Notes: generated by a model not told the origin, from the sequence alone. Positions 1 to 9,201 are shown, counted from the first letter of the stretch. The stretch: DNA of 64,000 bases from Actinoplanes italicus (GCF_003001815.1 NZ_PVMZ01000017.1:1-64000); one strand, 5' to 3'. Translations and numbers: made by a program.

Positions 1-134
1 CCGCCGTGCCCAATCAGGACCAGTGGACGGGGACCGGAGCCTTCGGCGGGCGTCCAGAGCACTCCAGGGATGTCGCCGACCATGAAGAGCTGTTCACGGA
101 TGCCGTCGGCGACGGTTCCCGCGGTGATACGCAT
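1..134 (-). CDS. alpha/beta-hydrolase, N-terminal part only
   Basis: Only the first 44 codons are present; the gene runs off the left edge. The ATG is at 134 on the minus strand. The translated start (MRITAGTVADGIRE...) leads to a short strand ending in LIGHGG, the HG-type oxyanion loop seen after strand 3 in alpha/beta-hydrolases of the dienelactone hydrolase/acyl-peptidase kind. The nucleophile and the rest of the catalytic triad lie outside the window, so neither substrate nor subfamily can be named. No clear Shine-Dalgarno is visible. Confidence 0.6.
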   Translation of the reverse strand, partial: MRITAGTVADGIREQLFMVGDIPGVLWTPAEGSGPRPLVLIGHG

Positions 135-319
135 GGAGAAATTACATCGACAATCCCGCTGACGCGGCGAGTCAATTTTCAGTCGGGCCGGCGACGGTGG
201 TGGCCGCCGCCATCGACATCGCCACCTAACGCGCTCAGCTTCGCCAACGGAGATACACAGTCACAGCTCTCGGTGACTTACTCAACGCCCACACAAACCC
301 GAGTAGTCGCACACGCGTC

Positions 320-760
320 CTAGGTGCAGGTGCCGTCGAGTCTCCGGCCGATGATGGCGAAGTCGCCCTCGAGGAACGTCTTCGGATCGGTCAGCCGGGA
401 TCCGTCGGCGAGGGCGCCGGAGATCGCCTCGGTGGCGGTGCGCTGGGCGGCGTCGGTGCTCTTGCCGCCGGCCGCCGACACCTGGGCCGACATGTCGGCG
501 AAGGTGCGCTTCAGGCCCTCGGTGTCGTTGTTGACGGTGTGCTCGGCCAGACGGACCGCGCCGTCGGTGAGGATCTTGTAGACCGCGGTGCAGACGTACT
601 CCGGCTGTCCGGCGGACGCGGACGGGACGGGCGCGATGCTGACCGGAGCGGGCAGGGAGCCGGCCGGGACCTCGATCTCGATCCCGTCGCATCCCGCCAC
701 GAGCACGGCCGAGGCCGCGAGCAGGGCGGCGGTCTCGATGGTGCGGCGGCTCTGTCGCAC
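320..760 (-). CDS. predicted secreted lipoprotein of unknown function
   Basis: 146 residues. I chose the GTG at 760 because a GGAGG sits about 8 nt before it; a TTG 21 nt upstream is possible. The N-terminus has two arginines, a hydrophobic stretch and the lipobox LVAGC, so the protein should be processed by Lgt/LspA and anchored outside the membrane. A Pro/Ala/Ser linker follows, then about 90 residues that look helical and end in a C-terminal Cys (GTCT). Three Cys in the mature part include the lipid-bearing one. No enzyme motif is recognisable. It stands alone between a broken hydrolase gene and a divergent secreted protein. Confidence 0.72.
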   Translation of the reverse strand: MRQSRRTIETAALLAASAVLVAGCDGIEIEVPAGSLPAPVSIAPVPSASAGQPEYVCTAVYKILTDGAVRLAEHTVNNDTEGLKRTFADMSAQVSAAGGKSTDAAQRTATEAISGALADGSRLTDPKTFLEGDFAIIGRRLDGTCT

Positions 761-861
761 GGCGTCACCCTCCGAAGGCAAATGACGAAAGACGTCGATG
801 GCGTACGGCGGAGCATAGTCCCCGCCGCTACTTTTGCGGATCTCAGAAGTTAGCTACCTAC

Positions 862-2682
862 GTGGCAAACATCCCCAAAAAGGCTAGAACCGTGCTCCGC
901 CGTGCGATCATCACCGGCCTCGCAACAGTCCTGGTCGCGGCCGGCGGCACGGCGTTCGCGGAGATCGTCTCGTCTCAGCCGTCCACGGCACCCTCGTTCA
1001 ACGGCCCGGTCTACGCCGTCGCCCATGCCGGTGACACCGTCTACGTCGGCGGCAACTTCACCAGCGCGTCCGCCGGCGGCCGCACCGTCGCCCGGACCCG
1101 GCTCGCCGCGTTCGACGCCCGCACCGGTGCGCTGCACGAGTGGAAACCGGTCGCCGACGCCAACGTGCGGGCCCTCGCCGTCGACGCGGGGGTCGTCTAC
1201 GCGGCCGGTGACTTCGACACGATCAACGGCGAGGCCCGGGACGCGGTCGCCGGCATCAACGCCACCGACGGCACCGTGACACCGTTGAAGCACAGCGTTC
1301 TCGGACAGCCGAACGCGATCGCGGCGGGACACGGGCGGGTCTACCTGGGCGGGCGGATCACCGGTGTGGACGGTCAGCCGCGCTCCAACCTGGCGGCGTT
1401 CACCGCGGCCACCGGCGCTCTCGACACCTGGGCGCCCACCACCGACGACACGGTCAACGCGCTCGCCGTCACCGGTGACCGCGTCTACCTGGGCGGCAGT
1501 TTCCACAAGACGAACGGCGTGCGCTCGACCCTGCGGCTGGCTGCCGTGGACCCGGCGACCGGTGTGCTCGACAAGACCTTCCTGCCCAAACCCGTGTCGC
1601 AGGTGTTCGCGCTGGCCGCCCACCCGGACGGGGTCTACGCGGCGCTCGGCGGGCTCGGCGGGCGGGCAGTGTCGTACACCCGGGACGGACAGGCCCGATG
1701 GACCCGCGTCTTCGACGGTGACGCCCAGGCGATCACCCAGCTCGACGACGTGATCTATGTGGGCGGGCACTTCGACAAGGCCTGCACCACCACCAACAAC
1801 GGGACCCGCGGGATCTGCACCGACGGTTCGGTGGTCCGCGGCAAGCTCGCCGCCGTCGACCGCGAGGGCAATCTGCTCGACTGGGCGCCGCAGGCCAACG
1901 GCGTCGCCGGAACCCGGCAACTGGCTGCCAGCCCGCGCCTCGGTGCGGTCAGCGCGGTCGGTGACTTCACCATGGTGGGCGGTGTGAGCCGGAAGCGCTA
2001 CGTGACCTTCAGCGGGGTGGCGCCGCGGCTCGAGAAGGCGGCGATCGGTGACGTCGCCGCCTACAACTTCGACACGACCATCTCCGACGGTACGTTCGAC
2101 GACGGCTCCGGGCACGGCCATCTGCTGCGGACCGTCTCCCGCTACGGTGGCGCGCCGACGATGATTCCGCACGGGGACGGTCAGGCCCTGCGCTTCCCGG
2201 CCAAGTGCGGTGTCGGTGGCGGACAGTGCCCGCGTCTGATCCTGCAGGCGGAGGACACCCCCGACCTCAACCCCGGGACCAAGCCTCTGCGGTACGGGGC
2301 GGGCGTACTGCTGTCCCCGGCGGAGACCGGCCGGGGCGAGAACATCCTGCAGAAGGGTTACGCGACGTCGGGCGGGCAGTACAAGCTGCAGGTCGACGGG
2401 CTCTCCGGCAAGCCCAGCTGCGGCATCGGCTCCGGGACGGCCGTGCACGTGGCGCGTAGCCGTACCTCGGTGGCCGACGGCAAATGGCACTCCCTGGAGT
2501 GCCGCCGCAACGGGCCGAGCCTGGCGATCCTCGTCGACGACCGGCTCGAGGCCGTCACCGCGGTCCCGGCCGACCTGACGATCGACTCGGCGGAGCCGTT
2601 CACCGTCGGCGGCAAGGGTGTCGGCCAGAACAACGACCAGTTCCACGGCACTCTCGACGACGTGTGGGTGCAGATCGGCTGA
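862..2682 (+). CDS. secreted repeat protein with C-terminal LamG-like domain
   Basis: 606 residues from a GTG at 862; a second GTG at 892 has a better-spaced AAGG and would only shorten the signal peptide. After the signal segment (ends near TAFA) come about seven degenerate repeats over residues 45-390, each with a phrase such as VYVGGNFT, VYAAGDF, VYLGGSF followed by RLAAFDARTGAL-type text. This is the beta-propeller/delta-60-type repeat common in secreted actinobacterial proteins. Residues about 400-606 look like a LamG/concanavalin-like jelly roll (YNFDTTISDGTF, DGKWHSLECRRNG, GTLDDVWVQIG). The role is probably binding of cell-surface or environmental polymer; no catalytic residues are evident. 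Confidence 0.75.
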   Translation: MANIPKKARTVLRRAIITGLATVLVAAGGTAFAEIVSSQPSTAPSFNGPVYAVAHAGDTVYVGGNFTSASAGGRTVARTRLAAFDARTGALHEWKPVADANVRALAVDAGVVYAAGDFDTINGEARDAVAGINATDGTVTPLKHSVLGQPNAIAAGHGRVYLGGRITGVDGQPRSNLAAFTAATGALDTWAPTTDDTVNALAVTGDRVYLGGSFHKTNGVRSTLRLAAVDPATGVLDKTFLPKPVSQVFALAAHPDGVYAALGGLGGRAVSYTRDGQARWTRVFDGDAQAITQLDDVIYVGGHFDKACTTTNNGTRGICTDGSVVRGKLAAVDREGNLLDWAPQANGVAGTRQLAASPRLGAVSAVGDFTMVGGVSRKRYVTFSGVAPRLEKAAIGDVAAYNFDTTISDGTFDDGSGHGHLLRTVSRYGGAPTMIPHGDGQALRFPAKCGVGGGQCPRLILQAEDTPDLNPGTKPLRYGAGVLLSPAETGRGENILQKGYATSGGQYKLQVDGLSGKPSCGIGSGTAVHVARSRTSVADGKWHSLECRRNGPSLAILVDDRLEAVTAVPADLTIDSAEPFTVGGKGVGQNNDQFHGTLDDVWVQIG

Positions 2683-2714
2683 TCACCGGTGCCCCGGCGG
2701 CCGGCGCGTGCCGG

Positions 2715-3572
2715 TCAGCCGGGGCTCAGGTGTCCCTGGCAGGTGCCGGCGTTCTCGTCGCTGACCGAACCGTCCGGGCAGGTGGTCCGCGACCAGACGA
2801 CCTTGGTCAGCGACGCCCCGGTCAGGTCGGCGCCGGTCAGGTCCGCCCCGGTCAGGTCGGCGCCGTCGAGTTTGGCGTTGCGCAGGTCGGCGTCGCGCAG
2901 GAACGCACCGGACAGCCTGGCGTTGCGCAGGTCGGCGGTGACCGTCTTGGCCGGCGGGTTGGCGGCCCAGGCGAACGCCACGATGCCGACCGCCGCGACC
3001 GCGGCCGCGACCAGCAGCCGCCGCAGACAGCGCTCGAACGCGACCTTGAGCGCTTCGTGGCTCGCGACGTCCTCGACGGCCTCGATCCGGCGGTCCATCG
3101 CCTCGATCCGCTCGTGCAGGTCGGCAGGTGCGCCGTCCTTGCCCAGCCTCTCGACCAGGCGGGCACGGCGGTCGGCGAGGTCGGCCGGGGTGGCGGTGCC
3201 CTGCAGGAACTTCGGCCGGCGCCGGAAGAACTCGACCACCGGGCGCATGTCGGGCCCCGGCTTCTCCCAGCTCTCGGCCAGGTCGGCGATCAGCACCTGG
3301 ACCGGGAGCAGCACCCGCAGCGCCGCGGTGATCGCGAACACCACCGCGGTCAGCCCGACCACCGCGCCCGCCGTGGCCACCCACAGCCGCGCGGTCGCCT
3401 CGCTCGTCGGCCAGCCCGCCTCGAGACGGCCGATGCTGGACAGCTGACTGCCCGCGATCAGCGCGGCACCGATCGCCGCGGCACTCGCGACCAGCCACTT
3501 CGCGGTGTCCCGGATCCGCTGGTTGGCCGCGGCGAGAGGACTGGGCTCCGGCTCGGGAAGGGGTGCGGTCAT
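2715..3572 (-). CDS. membrane protein with C-terminal pentapeptide repeats
   Basis: 285 residues, ATG at 3572. Two transmembrane segments near residues 25-45 and 62-88, a soluble, charged middle with a likely coiled coil (LHERIEAMDRRIEAVED), a third membrane segment (LLVAAAVAAVGIVAFAWA), then nine pentapeptide repeats of the A-D/N-L-x-x type, including three identical ADLTG units. The repeats form a right-handed quadrilateral helix in known members and here would lie across the membrane from the coiled coil. The repeat DNA is a visible 15-bp tandem. It starts 4 nt after the stop of the PRC-barrel gene, so the two are probably co-translated. Function unknown. Confidence 0.7.
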   Translation of the reverse strand: MTAPLPEPEPSPLAAANQRIRDTAKWLVASAAAIGAALIAGSQLSSIGRLEAGWPTSEATARLWVATAGAVVGLTAVVFAITAALRVLLPVQVLIADLAESWEKPGPDMRPVVEFFRRRPKFLQGTATPADLADRRARLVERLGKDGAPADLHERIEAMDRRIEAVEDVASHEALKVAFERCLRRLLVAAAVAAVGIVAFAWAANPPAKTVTADLRNARLSGAFLRDADLRNAKLDGADLTGADLTGADLTGASLTKVVWSRTTCPDGSVSDENAGTCQGHLSPG

Positions 3573-3576
3573 CGTG

Positions 3577-4023
3577 TCACCCGGAGTGTGACGGCCGGGT
3601 CACCACGATCGGTGGCAGGTCGTCGTCACCGATGTCCGGCAGGCTCGGCACGGCCTGCACCTCGCCGTACCCGACGTCGCCGACACCGTCGAGGCGCTCG
3701 GTCAGCGGCCCGGCGGCGCTCACCTGCCGGCCGTAGAAGGCCAGCACCGCGATCACCTCGCCGGTCGACAGGACGACGCCCGCGCCGACCGTGGGGCCGG
3801 ACCGCACCCGCTCGGCGGGATAGGCCAGCACCAGGCCGTCCTCACGCAGCTCGGCGCCGAACAGCGGCGCCACCGCCGGGGTGTCACTGGCGGACGGGAA
3901 GGTGACCAGCAGCGGCTGCACCGCGCGGTCGAGGACGTGCACGTCGCCGACGTCGCCCAGGTCCTCACCGTCGGAGGACCACACCGTCGTCCCCTGTAGA
4001 CCGCCGGCGTCGGAAATCTGCAT
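3577..4023 (-). CDS. PRC-barrel-like domain protein
   Basis: 148 residues from the ATG at 4023; a GTG two codons earlier is also in frame. The first 75 residues fit a PRC-barrel: a GTTVWSSDGEDLGDVGDVHVLD strand-turn-strand start, a VTFPSA strand, and a closing hydrophobic strand (LVLAYPAERVRSGPTV). The rest repeats a similar pattern weakly and ends in an acidic, proline-rich tail. PRC-barrels usually bind protein or nucleic-acid partners rather than catalyse. It lies directly upstream of the pentapeptide membrane protein and is divergent from the band-7-like gene, with about 70 bp between start codons. Confidence 0.55.
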   Translation of the reverse strand: MQISDAGGLQGTTVWSSDGEDLGDVGDVHVLDRAVQPLLVTFPSASDTPAVAPLFGAELREDGLVLAYPAERVRSGPTVGAGVVLSTGEVIAVLAFYGRQVSAAGPLTERLDGVGDVGYGEVQAVPSLPDIGDDDLPPIVVTRPSHSG

Positions 4024-4093
4024 GGTCACCCGCCACTCACCACTGGTTACGATGACTTCCAGCTTCAGCGTCGCCGCTTGCCGAGGAGCTTAC

Positions 4094-4921
4094 TTGCCCG
4101 AGCCGTCACAGGAAGTCCCGCTCGTCCGAGCGGTGAGCGCCGATGGCTTCAGCAATCCGATCCTCTACATCGAGGAACTGCGGCGGCTGCCGCTCAACCG
4201 GTCTCGCGCCCCCGCTCCCGGCACCGCCCTGGTCTTCCGGCACCGGTCCGGGCGCCTGCACTCGCCGCCGGGCGGCTACACGGCCGGGGAGATGTTCTTC
4301 CTCGGGCCGCGGCTCGGCTACCGGATCGACACGACCCCGCACGGGTTCTCGATGTCGTTCGAGGTGGCCGCCGCGCACATGGTGTCCGTCCAGGGCAGAT
4401 GGACGGTCACCGAGCCTGCGGATGCGGTGGTCGAGCGGATCAGCGATCCGGCGTACCACTGCATGATCGTCCTCCGGGATCGCATCGCCGGTGCCCTGCC
4501 GCCGGGGCCGCTGCCGCTCACCGACCTGCGCGAGCGGATGGCGGGCGCGTTCGCCGAGGACCTGACCGTGCCCGGCGGCCTGCGGCTGACGGGCCTGCGG
4601 GCGCATGTGGCACCGGCCGAGACCTTCACCGGTGACCGGGTCATCCAGGTCCTCGCCGCCGACGACGACGATGACGTGGAGCCGGGCGATCCGGGTGAGG
4701 CCGGTTCGGTCCAGCTTCTGCAGGAGCTGGCGGACCTGGCCGGACGCGCGGTCGCCGAGCACGGCGCCGGCGGTACGGCCGGACAGGCACTGGCCCGCTT
4801 CCAGGAGCTGGTGACCCGGATGGGCGGCATGCTCACCCCCGGCGCGGCACGGCCGGACGCGGCACGGCCGGACGCGGCACCGCCGGAGACGGCACCGTCC
4901 GGTGCGGATCGCCGTGGCTGA
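4094..4921 (+). CDS. hypothetical protein, weakly band-7/SPFH-like
   Basis: 275 residues. I picked the TTG at 4094 because GAGGAG lies 5 nt before it; the frame extends further upstream but there only antisense to the PRC-barrel gene. A central segment (FEVAAAHMVSVQGRWTV... ERISDPAYHCMIVLRDRI) has the pattern of an SPFH/band-7 domain, where strand-rich sequence is followed by a helix, but the match is weak. No membrane anchor is evident. The C-terminus is an Ala/Pro/Asp low-complexity tail with ARPDA repeated. The next gene overlaps by 20 bp. Confidence 0.5.
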   Translation: MPEPSQEVPLVRAVSADGFSNPILYIEELRRLPLNRSRAPAPGTALVFRHRSGRLHSPPGGYTAGEMFFLGPRLGYRIDTTPHGFSMSFEVAAAHMVSVQGRWTVTEPADAVVERISDPAYHCMIVLRDRIAGALPPGPLPLTDLRERMAGAFAEDLTVPGGLRLTGLRAHVAPAETFTGDRVIQVLAADDDDDVEPGDPGEAGSVQLLQELADLAGRAVAEHGAGGTAGQALARFQELVTRMGGMLTPGAARPDAARPDAAPPETAPSGADRRG

Positions 4922-5468
4922 CACGCTGACCGGCGCCATGGGCGCTATCGACGGCCTGCAGGAGTGGCTGGCCGGTCTCGCCGCGTGGCTGCCGGCCGGG
5001 CTGCGGGAGATCGTCGTGCTGCCCGCGGTCGTGCTGCTGGTGCTCGCCGCGCCGCGGGTCGTGGTCCGCCGGGTGTTGCCGTGGGCCCAGCACTACGTGG
5101 TGCTCCCGGCCACCGTGGTGGTGACCGGGACGGTGACGGCGGTGGCACTGGTGACCGATTTCGTTCTCGCGCGGACGTTCCGCGCGGTCCGGTTGCCGCT
5201 GACCGGGGTGCACCACACGCTCGGGGACTGGGGTGTCGCCGGTCCCCGGTTCGCGCGGGAACACATCCGGGAGTGGGTGTACTCTTCCGCGTCGTCGCTG
5301 CGGCGCTCCGGTCCGGAGTGGATGCTGATGGCGAGCGTGGCGGCCCTGGTGATCTGGGACCGGAGCTGGTGCGACCGCAATCCCGTGGACGGCTGCGCCT
5401 CGCCGATCGGCGTGTGGTGGCAGGACCTCCTCGCCGTGGTGCCGTCCTTCTCCCCGCCCTGGTCGTGA
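4902..5468 (+). CDS. small membrane protein, unknown function
   Basis: 188 residues from GTG at 4902 (another GTG at 4914). Two or three hydrophobic segments: residues about 27-52, 66-88 and 145-160. Two conserved-looking Cys (DRSWCDRNPVDGCAS) near the C-terminus could form a disulphide outside the membrane. It overlaps the preceding gene, which suggests translational coupling and a joint role at the membrane. I do not recognise a family. The gene converges on the trypsin-NACHT gene with only 18 bp between stop codons. Confidence 0.6.
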   Translation: MRIAVADTLTGAMGAIDGLQEWLAGLAAWLPAGLREIVVLPAVVLLVLAAPRVVVRRVLPWAQHYVVLPATVVVTGTVTAVALVTDFVLARTFRAVRLPLTGVHHTLGDWGVAGPRFAREHIREWVYSSASSLRRSGPEWMLMASVAALVIWDRSWCDRNPVDGCASPIGVWWQDLLAVVPSFSPPWS

Positions 5469-5486
5469 GCTGCCCGCCCCGCGCGG

Positions 5487-8400
5487 TCAGCCGGTGTACC
5501 GGGTGCGGATCAACAGCGGCAGGGCCGCCCGCCACGCACGGCAGGACCATCGGGTCCACCGGCCCGCACCGGGTGCCTCGGCCATCCCGGTCAGCAGCTC
5601 ACGCGCCTCGGCCGGCCGGCTGCGCACCCCGTAGGTGGCGGCCGCGACGGCCCGCAGCCGCACCGGCAGGCCGGCGTCCAGTGCCAGAGCCCGGATCTGC
5701 TCGTCGTCGAGGTGGCGCAGCAGGGCGGACAGCACCCTCCGCCGGTCGCGGCGCGGCACGGCGTCGTCGTGCATCCAGCCGGACAGGACGGCGATCATGT
5801 CCGGCGTCCGGTCCGGTACGGCCCGCGCGAAGCCGGTGAGGACGTCGATGCGGCGGCTCCAGGGCTCCTGCGGGTCGGAGGCGAGCAGCAGCGCGGAGTT
5901 CCAGCCGAGCCACTCGTGGCGGTCCCGTACCGGGCCCCGGTCGGTGAGACGTACCTGCCGGGCGATGTCGGCGAGGTATCCCCTTCGCGCGGTCCAGCTG
6001 ACGGCACGGGACCGGTTGAACCGCCCGATCGTCGCCGCGGCCTGCTCCGGCCCGTAGGCCTGGATGAGGGCGTCGATGCCGGCGAACACCGGTGACTCGA
6101 TCCTGATCGGCCGCACGGTCAGTGCCGACCAGGTCTGTTCCGCCAGGTCGTCACCGGGTTCCGCGTCGAGATCGGCGCTCCACGGGAACTCCGGCTCCAG
6201 CACGTAGGCCTCGAGCAGCGCACCGGCCTCCTGGCGCAGGTCGGCCGGCAACGACGGCTCCAGCGCCCGCCGCAGCAGGGCCTGTGCGGCCGCCGGCATC
6301 TCGTCGAGGCGGCGCAGCAGGTTCATGGCGGTGACCCGGCCCCCGGTGTCGGCCGCCGTCTCGACGAATTGGACGAGCCGCTGCAGGGCGTGCCGCCGCT
6401 CGTGCGGCGGACCGGAGTCGACGATCACGTACAGCGCCCAGAGCCGTTCCTCGTCGCTCAGCCGTGTCTCGTAGGCGAGCCGCACCAGCTGGGTGAGTCC
6501 GGCGTCGCGGTTCGCCGGGTCGTCGCTGGTGATCAGGACCCGGGCGGCCTCGGCCCGCTTGCCGATCGACAGCCGGTCGTCGCCGACCAGCCGGGCCACC
6601 CGGTCGGTGTCCCGGGTCCGTTGCAGGACCGCGCGCAGCGCCTCGTGGATCGCCGGCAGGAACCAGTCGGCCGGCCGCTGCGACGGGCGCCGTGGCAGGT
6701 CCAGCACATGACGGCCGGACCGGTCGGCGACCTCGCGGACGGCCGTCTCGGCGAGTCCGATGATCTCGTCGGCGTTGCCGGCGGCCAGCACCCCACCGTC
6801 CTGGATCACCGCGGCGGCCTGGCTCAGGTGCGGGAACTCGCGGCGCTCGCCGGGTGCCATCAGGGCCTCGACGACCGGGCGGGTGTCGTTGCCGGCGGCG
6901 CCCCAGGCGGCCAGCGTGAACAGGCCGAGGCTGTCCGGCCCGGTGCCGCGTACGCGGTTCAGCCACGCGTCCGGGTCGAACTCGTCGACCAGCTCCAGCG
7001 AGGCCAGGTACTCGGCGAAGCTCTGATGGATGAAGACCAGGTCGTCGCCGTACGCGCTGAGCAGTCCCGTGTCCAGCAGAAGGCCGCGCAGATGCTCCAC
7101 GGTGACCCCGAACGGCGCTCTGGGGTATCGAGAGGTGAACCAGTCCGCCAGCGAGTCACCCGGCGGGTGGCCGGACCGCAGGAACCGCACGGCCAGGTTG
7201 CTCAGGCAGGGCAGGCGGTCGTCGACCATCCGCTCGCCGAGGTCCTCCGCCTGCCGGCCGAGTGGTGCCAGTTGCTCCCGCAGCGCCTCGCGCGCCCCGA
7301 ATCGCTGCACCCGGAGTGTGAGCAGCACGAACACGAAGCTCTTGTAGAGGCCGGCCCGGTCCAGCGGTAGCGGCAGGGCGGGTTTCTCCTCGAAGACGAT
7401 GGCCGTGATGGTGGCGAGCAGCGGCACCTCCACCAGCGGGCCTAGCCCGGCCAGGGTGATGGCGTCGAGGAACTCCTTCGGCTCCACGGTGGAGTGTTCG
7501 GCGCCGAGCGGGCGGAACCAGTTGCCGGCGAACCGATGGACGGCCTCCCGGTCGAACGGCCGCAGGTCGTACTCGCCGAGCCGTTTGGTGCGGTCGTTGC
7601 CGGTGAGGCTGGATCGCAGGCGCCCGAACTCGTGGACCTCCAGTGGGCGGCTGGCCACCACGAACCGGGTGGTGGTGCCGTACTGCCCGACCCGGAAGCC
7701 GAGGAGCCGGATCAGATCCTGACGCAGCCCGCGGTCGAGGACCTCGTCGAGGCCGTCGACGAGGATCAGCCAGTCGGCGCCGGGTGCCGGGGCCTGGCGG
7801 AAGAAGTCGGCGGTCAGCGGTACGTCGAGGCTGCCGCCGAGGTCGTGGTTGACGGCACGGGCCAGTGCGGTGAACCAGGCGTCGCCGCCGAGCAGGCCCT
7901 GTGCGGCCGCCCGCACGGCCACCACCCGGCCCAGTGGCGGCTCGTCCGGTTCGCCCGCGTCGCCGGGCTCGCGCAGCCACCAGGAGGCGGAGGCGCCCAC
8001 GAGCTGCTGCAGCAGCGTGCTCTTGCCGCCGCCCGGGCCACCGACGATCAGCGCGTTGCGGTGCCGGTGCAGCAGCTCGACCGGGCTGATCAGAACCGGT
8101 TCGCCGGCCCGGCCGGCGCTGGAGCGGGTGCGCTGCTCGACGTAGACGGCCGACAGGGGAGGCGGTTCGCGGCGGGTCAGCTTCGCCACCTGATACGGGT
8201 AGCGCTCGGCGGCCTCGCGCTGGGCGGTGACCAGGCTGTGCAGCATCGTGCCGGGACGGGGCCGCAGCAGCGGCGGCCGGTCGCGCATGTGCGCGCGCAG
8301 CAGCCGGCGGTTCTCGCGGAACGACTTGCGGATCTCCCAGGCCGGGACCATGTAGGCGCTGTTGCCCTGGGCCAGCCGACCGGACTTGAGCATGCCGCGC

Positions 8401-8894
8401 ACGCTGGCCATGCCGTCCTCGTCGGCGATCGGTGAGCCGCTCATGCCGGGTTTGATCAACGCGTCGTCGAGCAGCACGTAGCGGCCGGACTCGCCGATGA
8501 CCGGGGTCCGGCGGCGTTCGAGCCCGACCCGCTCATTGAGGTTGATCCTGGTGAAGCCCTCGATGAACAGAGCCGGCACACCGCGGGTCAGAGGACTTGT
8601 CTCCAGGTGGACACTCGGGTGGTCGATCGTCTCGACGCCGACGAACGCGATGTCCGGCTCGGGGTAGTAGCGCCTGCCCTCGCGCGTCGGCGGGTCCCGG
8701 ACCAGGACCGCGCCGTCGAGCAGGGTCCCCGACCAGTCGACGGTGACGGTGTCGTTCTTCTCCACCACGTGGGCACAGGTGGCCACGATCCGGTCGGCGA
8801 CGAAGAAGCCCGTGCCGAGGAAGTCACCGGCCGCGGAGCAGATCGTCACGAGGCTCGGGCTGGGCGGGGCGAGATAGGACTCCGCGTCGTCCAT
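5487..8894 (-). CDS. trypsin-like protease / NACHT NTPase / helical-repeat fusion
   Basis: 1135 residues from the ATG at 8894, which has GGAGGGA upstream; an in-frame GTG 36 nt earlier is less likely. Residues about 12-190 are a chymotrypsin-fold protease with an apparent triad: His42 (TCAHVV), Asp81 (PDIAFVGV) and Ser152 (KPGMSGSP). Residues about 270-600 are a NACHT-type STAND ATPase: Walker A GGPGGGKST at 285-293, Walker B WLILVDGLDEV ending near 385, and a downstream ASRP arginine. The remaining 500 residues are helix-rich, Arg/Leu/Ala-rich and look like HEAT-type repeats, the usual sensor. This is the layout of bacterial NLR-like proteins: sensor repeats trigger NTPase assembly, which activates the protease. 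Antiphage or cell-suicide function is inferred, not shown. Confidence 0.85.
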   Translation of the reverse strand: MDDAESYLAPPSPSLVTICSAAGDFLGTGFFVADRIVATCAHVVEKNDTVTVDWSGTLLDGAVLVRDPPTREGRRYYPEPDIAFVGVETIDHPSVHLETSPLTRGVPALFIEGFTRINLNERVGLERRRTPVIGESGRYVLLDDALIKPGMSGSPIADEDGMASVRGMLKSGRLAQGNSAYMVPAWEIRKSFRENRRLLRAHMRDRPPLLRPRPGTMLHSLVTAQREAAERYPYQVAKLTRREPPPLSAVYVEQRTRSSAGRAGEPVLISPVELLHRHRNALIVGGPGGGKSTLLQQLVGASASWWLREPGDAGEPDEPPLGRVVAVRAAAQGLLGGDAWFTALARAVNHDLGGSLDVPLTADFFRQAPAPGADWLILVDGLDEVLDRGLRQDLIRLLGFRVGQYGTTTRFVVASRPLEVHEFGRLRSSLTGNDRTKRLGEYDLRPFDREAVHRFAGNWFRPLGAEHSTVEPKEFLDAITLAGLGPLVEVPLLATITAIVFEEKPALPLPLDRAGLYKSFVFVLLTLRVQRFGAREALREQLAPLGRQAEDLGERMVDDRLPCLSNLAVRFLRSGHPPGDSLADWFTSRYPRAPFGVTVEHLRGLLLDTGLLSAYGDDLVFIHQSFAEYLASLELVDEFDPDAWLNRVRGTGPDSLGLFTLAAWGAAGNDTRPVVEALMAPGERREFPHLSQAAAVIQDGGVLAAGNADEIIGLAETAVREVADRSGRHVLDLPRRPSQRPADWFLPAIHEALRAVLQRTRDTDRVARLVGDDRLSIGKRAEAARVLITSDDPANRDAGLTQLVRLAYETRLSDEERLWALYVIVDSGPPHERRHALQRLVQFVETAADTGGRVTAMNLLRRLDEMPAAAQALLRRALEPSLPADLRQEAGALLEAYVLEPEFPWSADLDAEPGDDLAEQTWSALTVRPIRIESPVFAGIDALIQAYGPEQAAATIGRFNRSRAVSWTARRGYLADIARQVRLTDRGPVRDRHEWLGWNSALLLASDPQEPWSRRIDVLTGFARAVPDRTPDMIAVLSGWMHDDAVPRRDRRRVLSALLRHLDDEQIRALALDAGLPVRLRAVAAATYGVRSRPAEARELLTGMAEAPGAGRWTRWSCRAWRAALPLLIRTRYTG

Positions 8895-9023
8895 CGAGCT
8901 CCCTCCGCCGCCGGTGGTCACCGCACGCAATCACAGCGGTGGAGGGATTGGCAACGATCACGATGGGCCCGGTGCGGGCCCCGGCGGCCGGTGCGGACGG
9001 CAGCAGGCCGCCGGGGGCTGGAG

Positions 9024-9053
9024 GCGTGTGCCGGTCGGAGGGCCGGCACACGC
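9024..9053. terminator. perfect 11-bp stem-loop, possible terminator
   Basis: Arms 9024-9034 and 9043-9053 (GCGTGTGCCGG and its complement) enclose an 8-nt loop. On the plus strand it is followed by a T/C-rich run (TGTTTCCTCTC); on the minus strand no T-run follows. Position 3' of the MFS gene suggests a factor-independent or bidirectional transcription stop. Confidence 0.5.
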
Positions 9054-9185
9054 TGTTTCCTCTCACAGGATTCTGTGCTGCCCGGATCGGGGAGAGCGTG
9101 ACGCGTGATCCGGGCCGGCTGGACGGGGCCGGGGGATCGCGCGATGACCGGGCGGCGCAGAATCGAAGGTCATCGTTGCAGCCGT

Positions 9186-9201
9186 GTTGCGTCCACGCAA
9201 C
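9186..9201. terminator. short stem-loop just after the MFS stop
   Basis: GTTGCG and CGCAAC arms around a 4-nt loop lie 9 bp beyond the MFS transporter stop codon. It could be a weak terminator or an mRNA 3'-end structure. Confidence 0.35.

Noticed and set aside
850..2646. A 598-codon minus-strand frame
   Set aside because: Mirrors the secreted repeat/LamG gene; the plus-strand product has a signal peptide and clear repeats, the minus-strand one has nothing.
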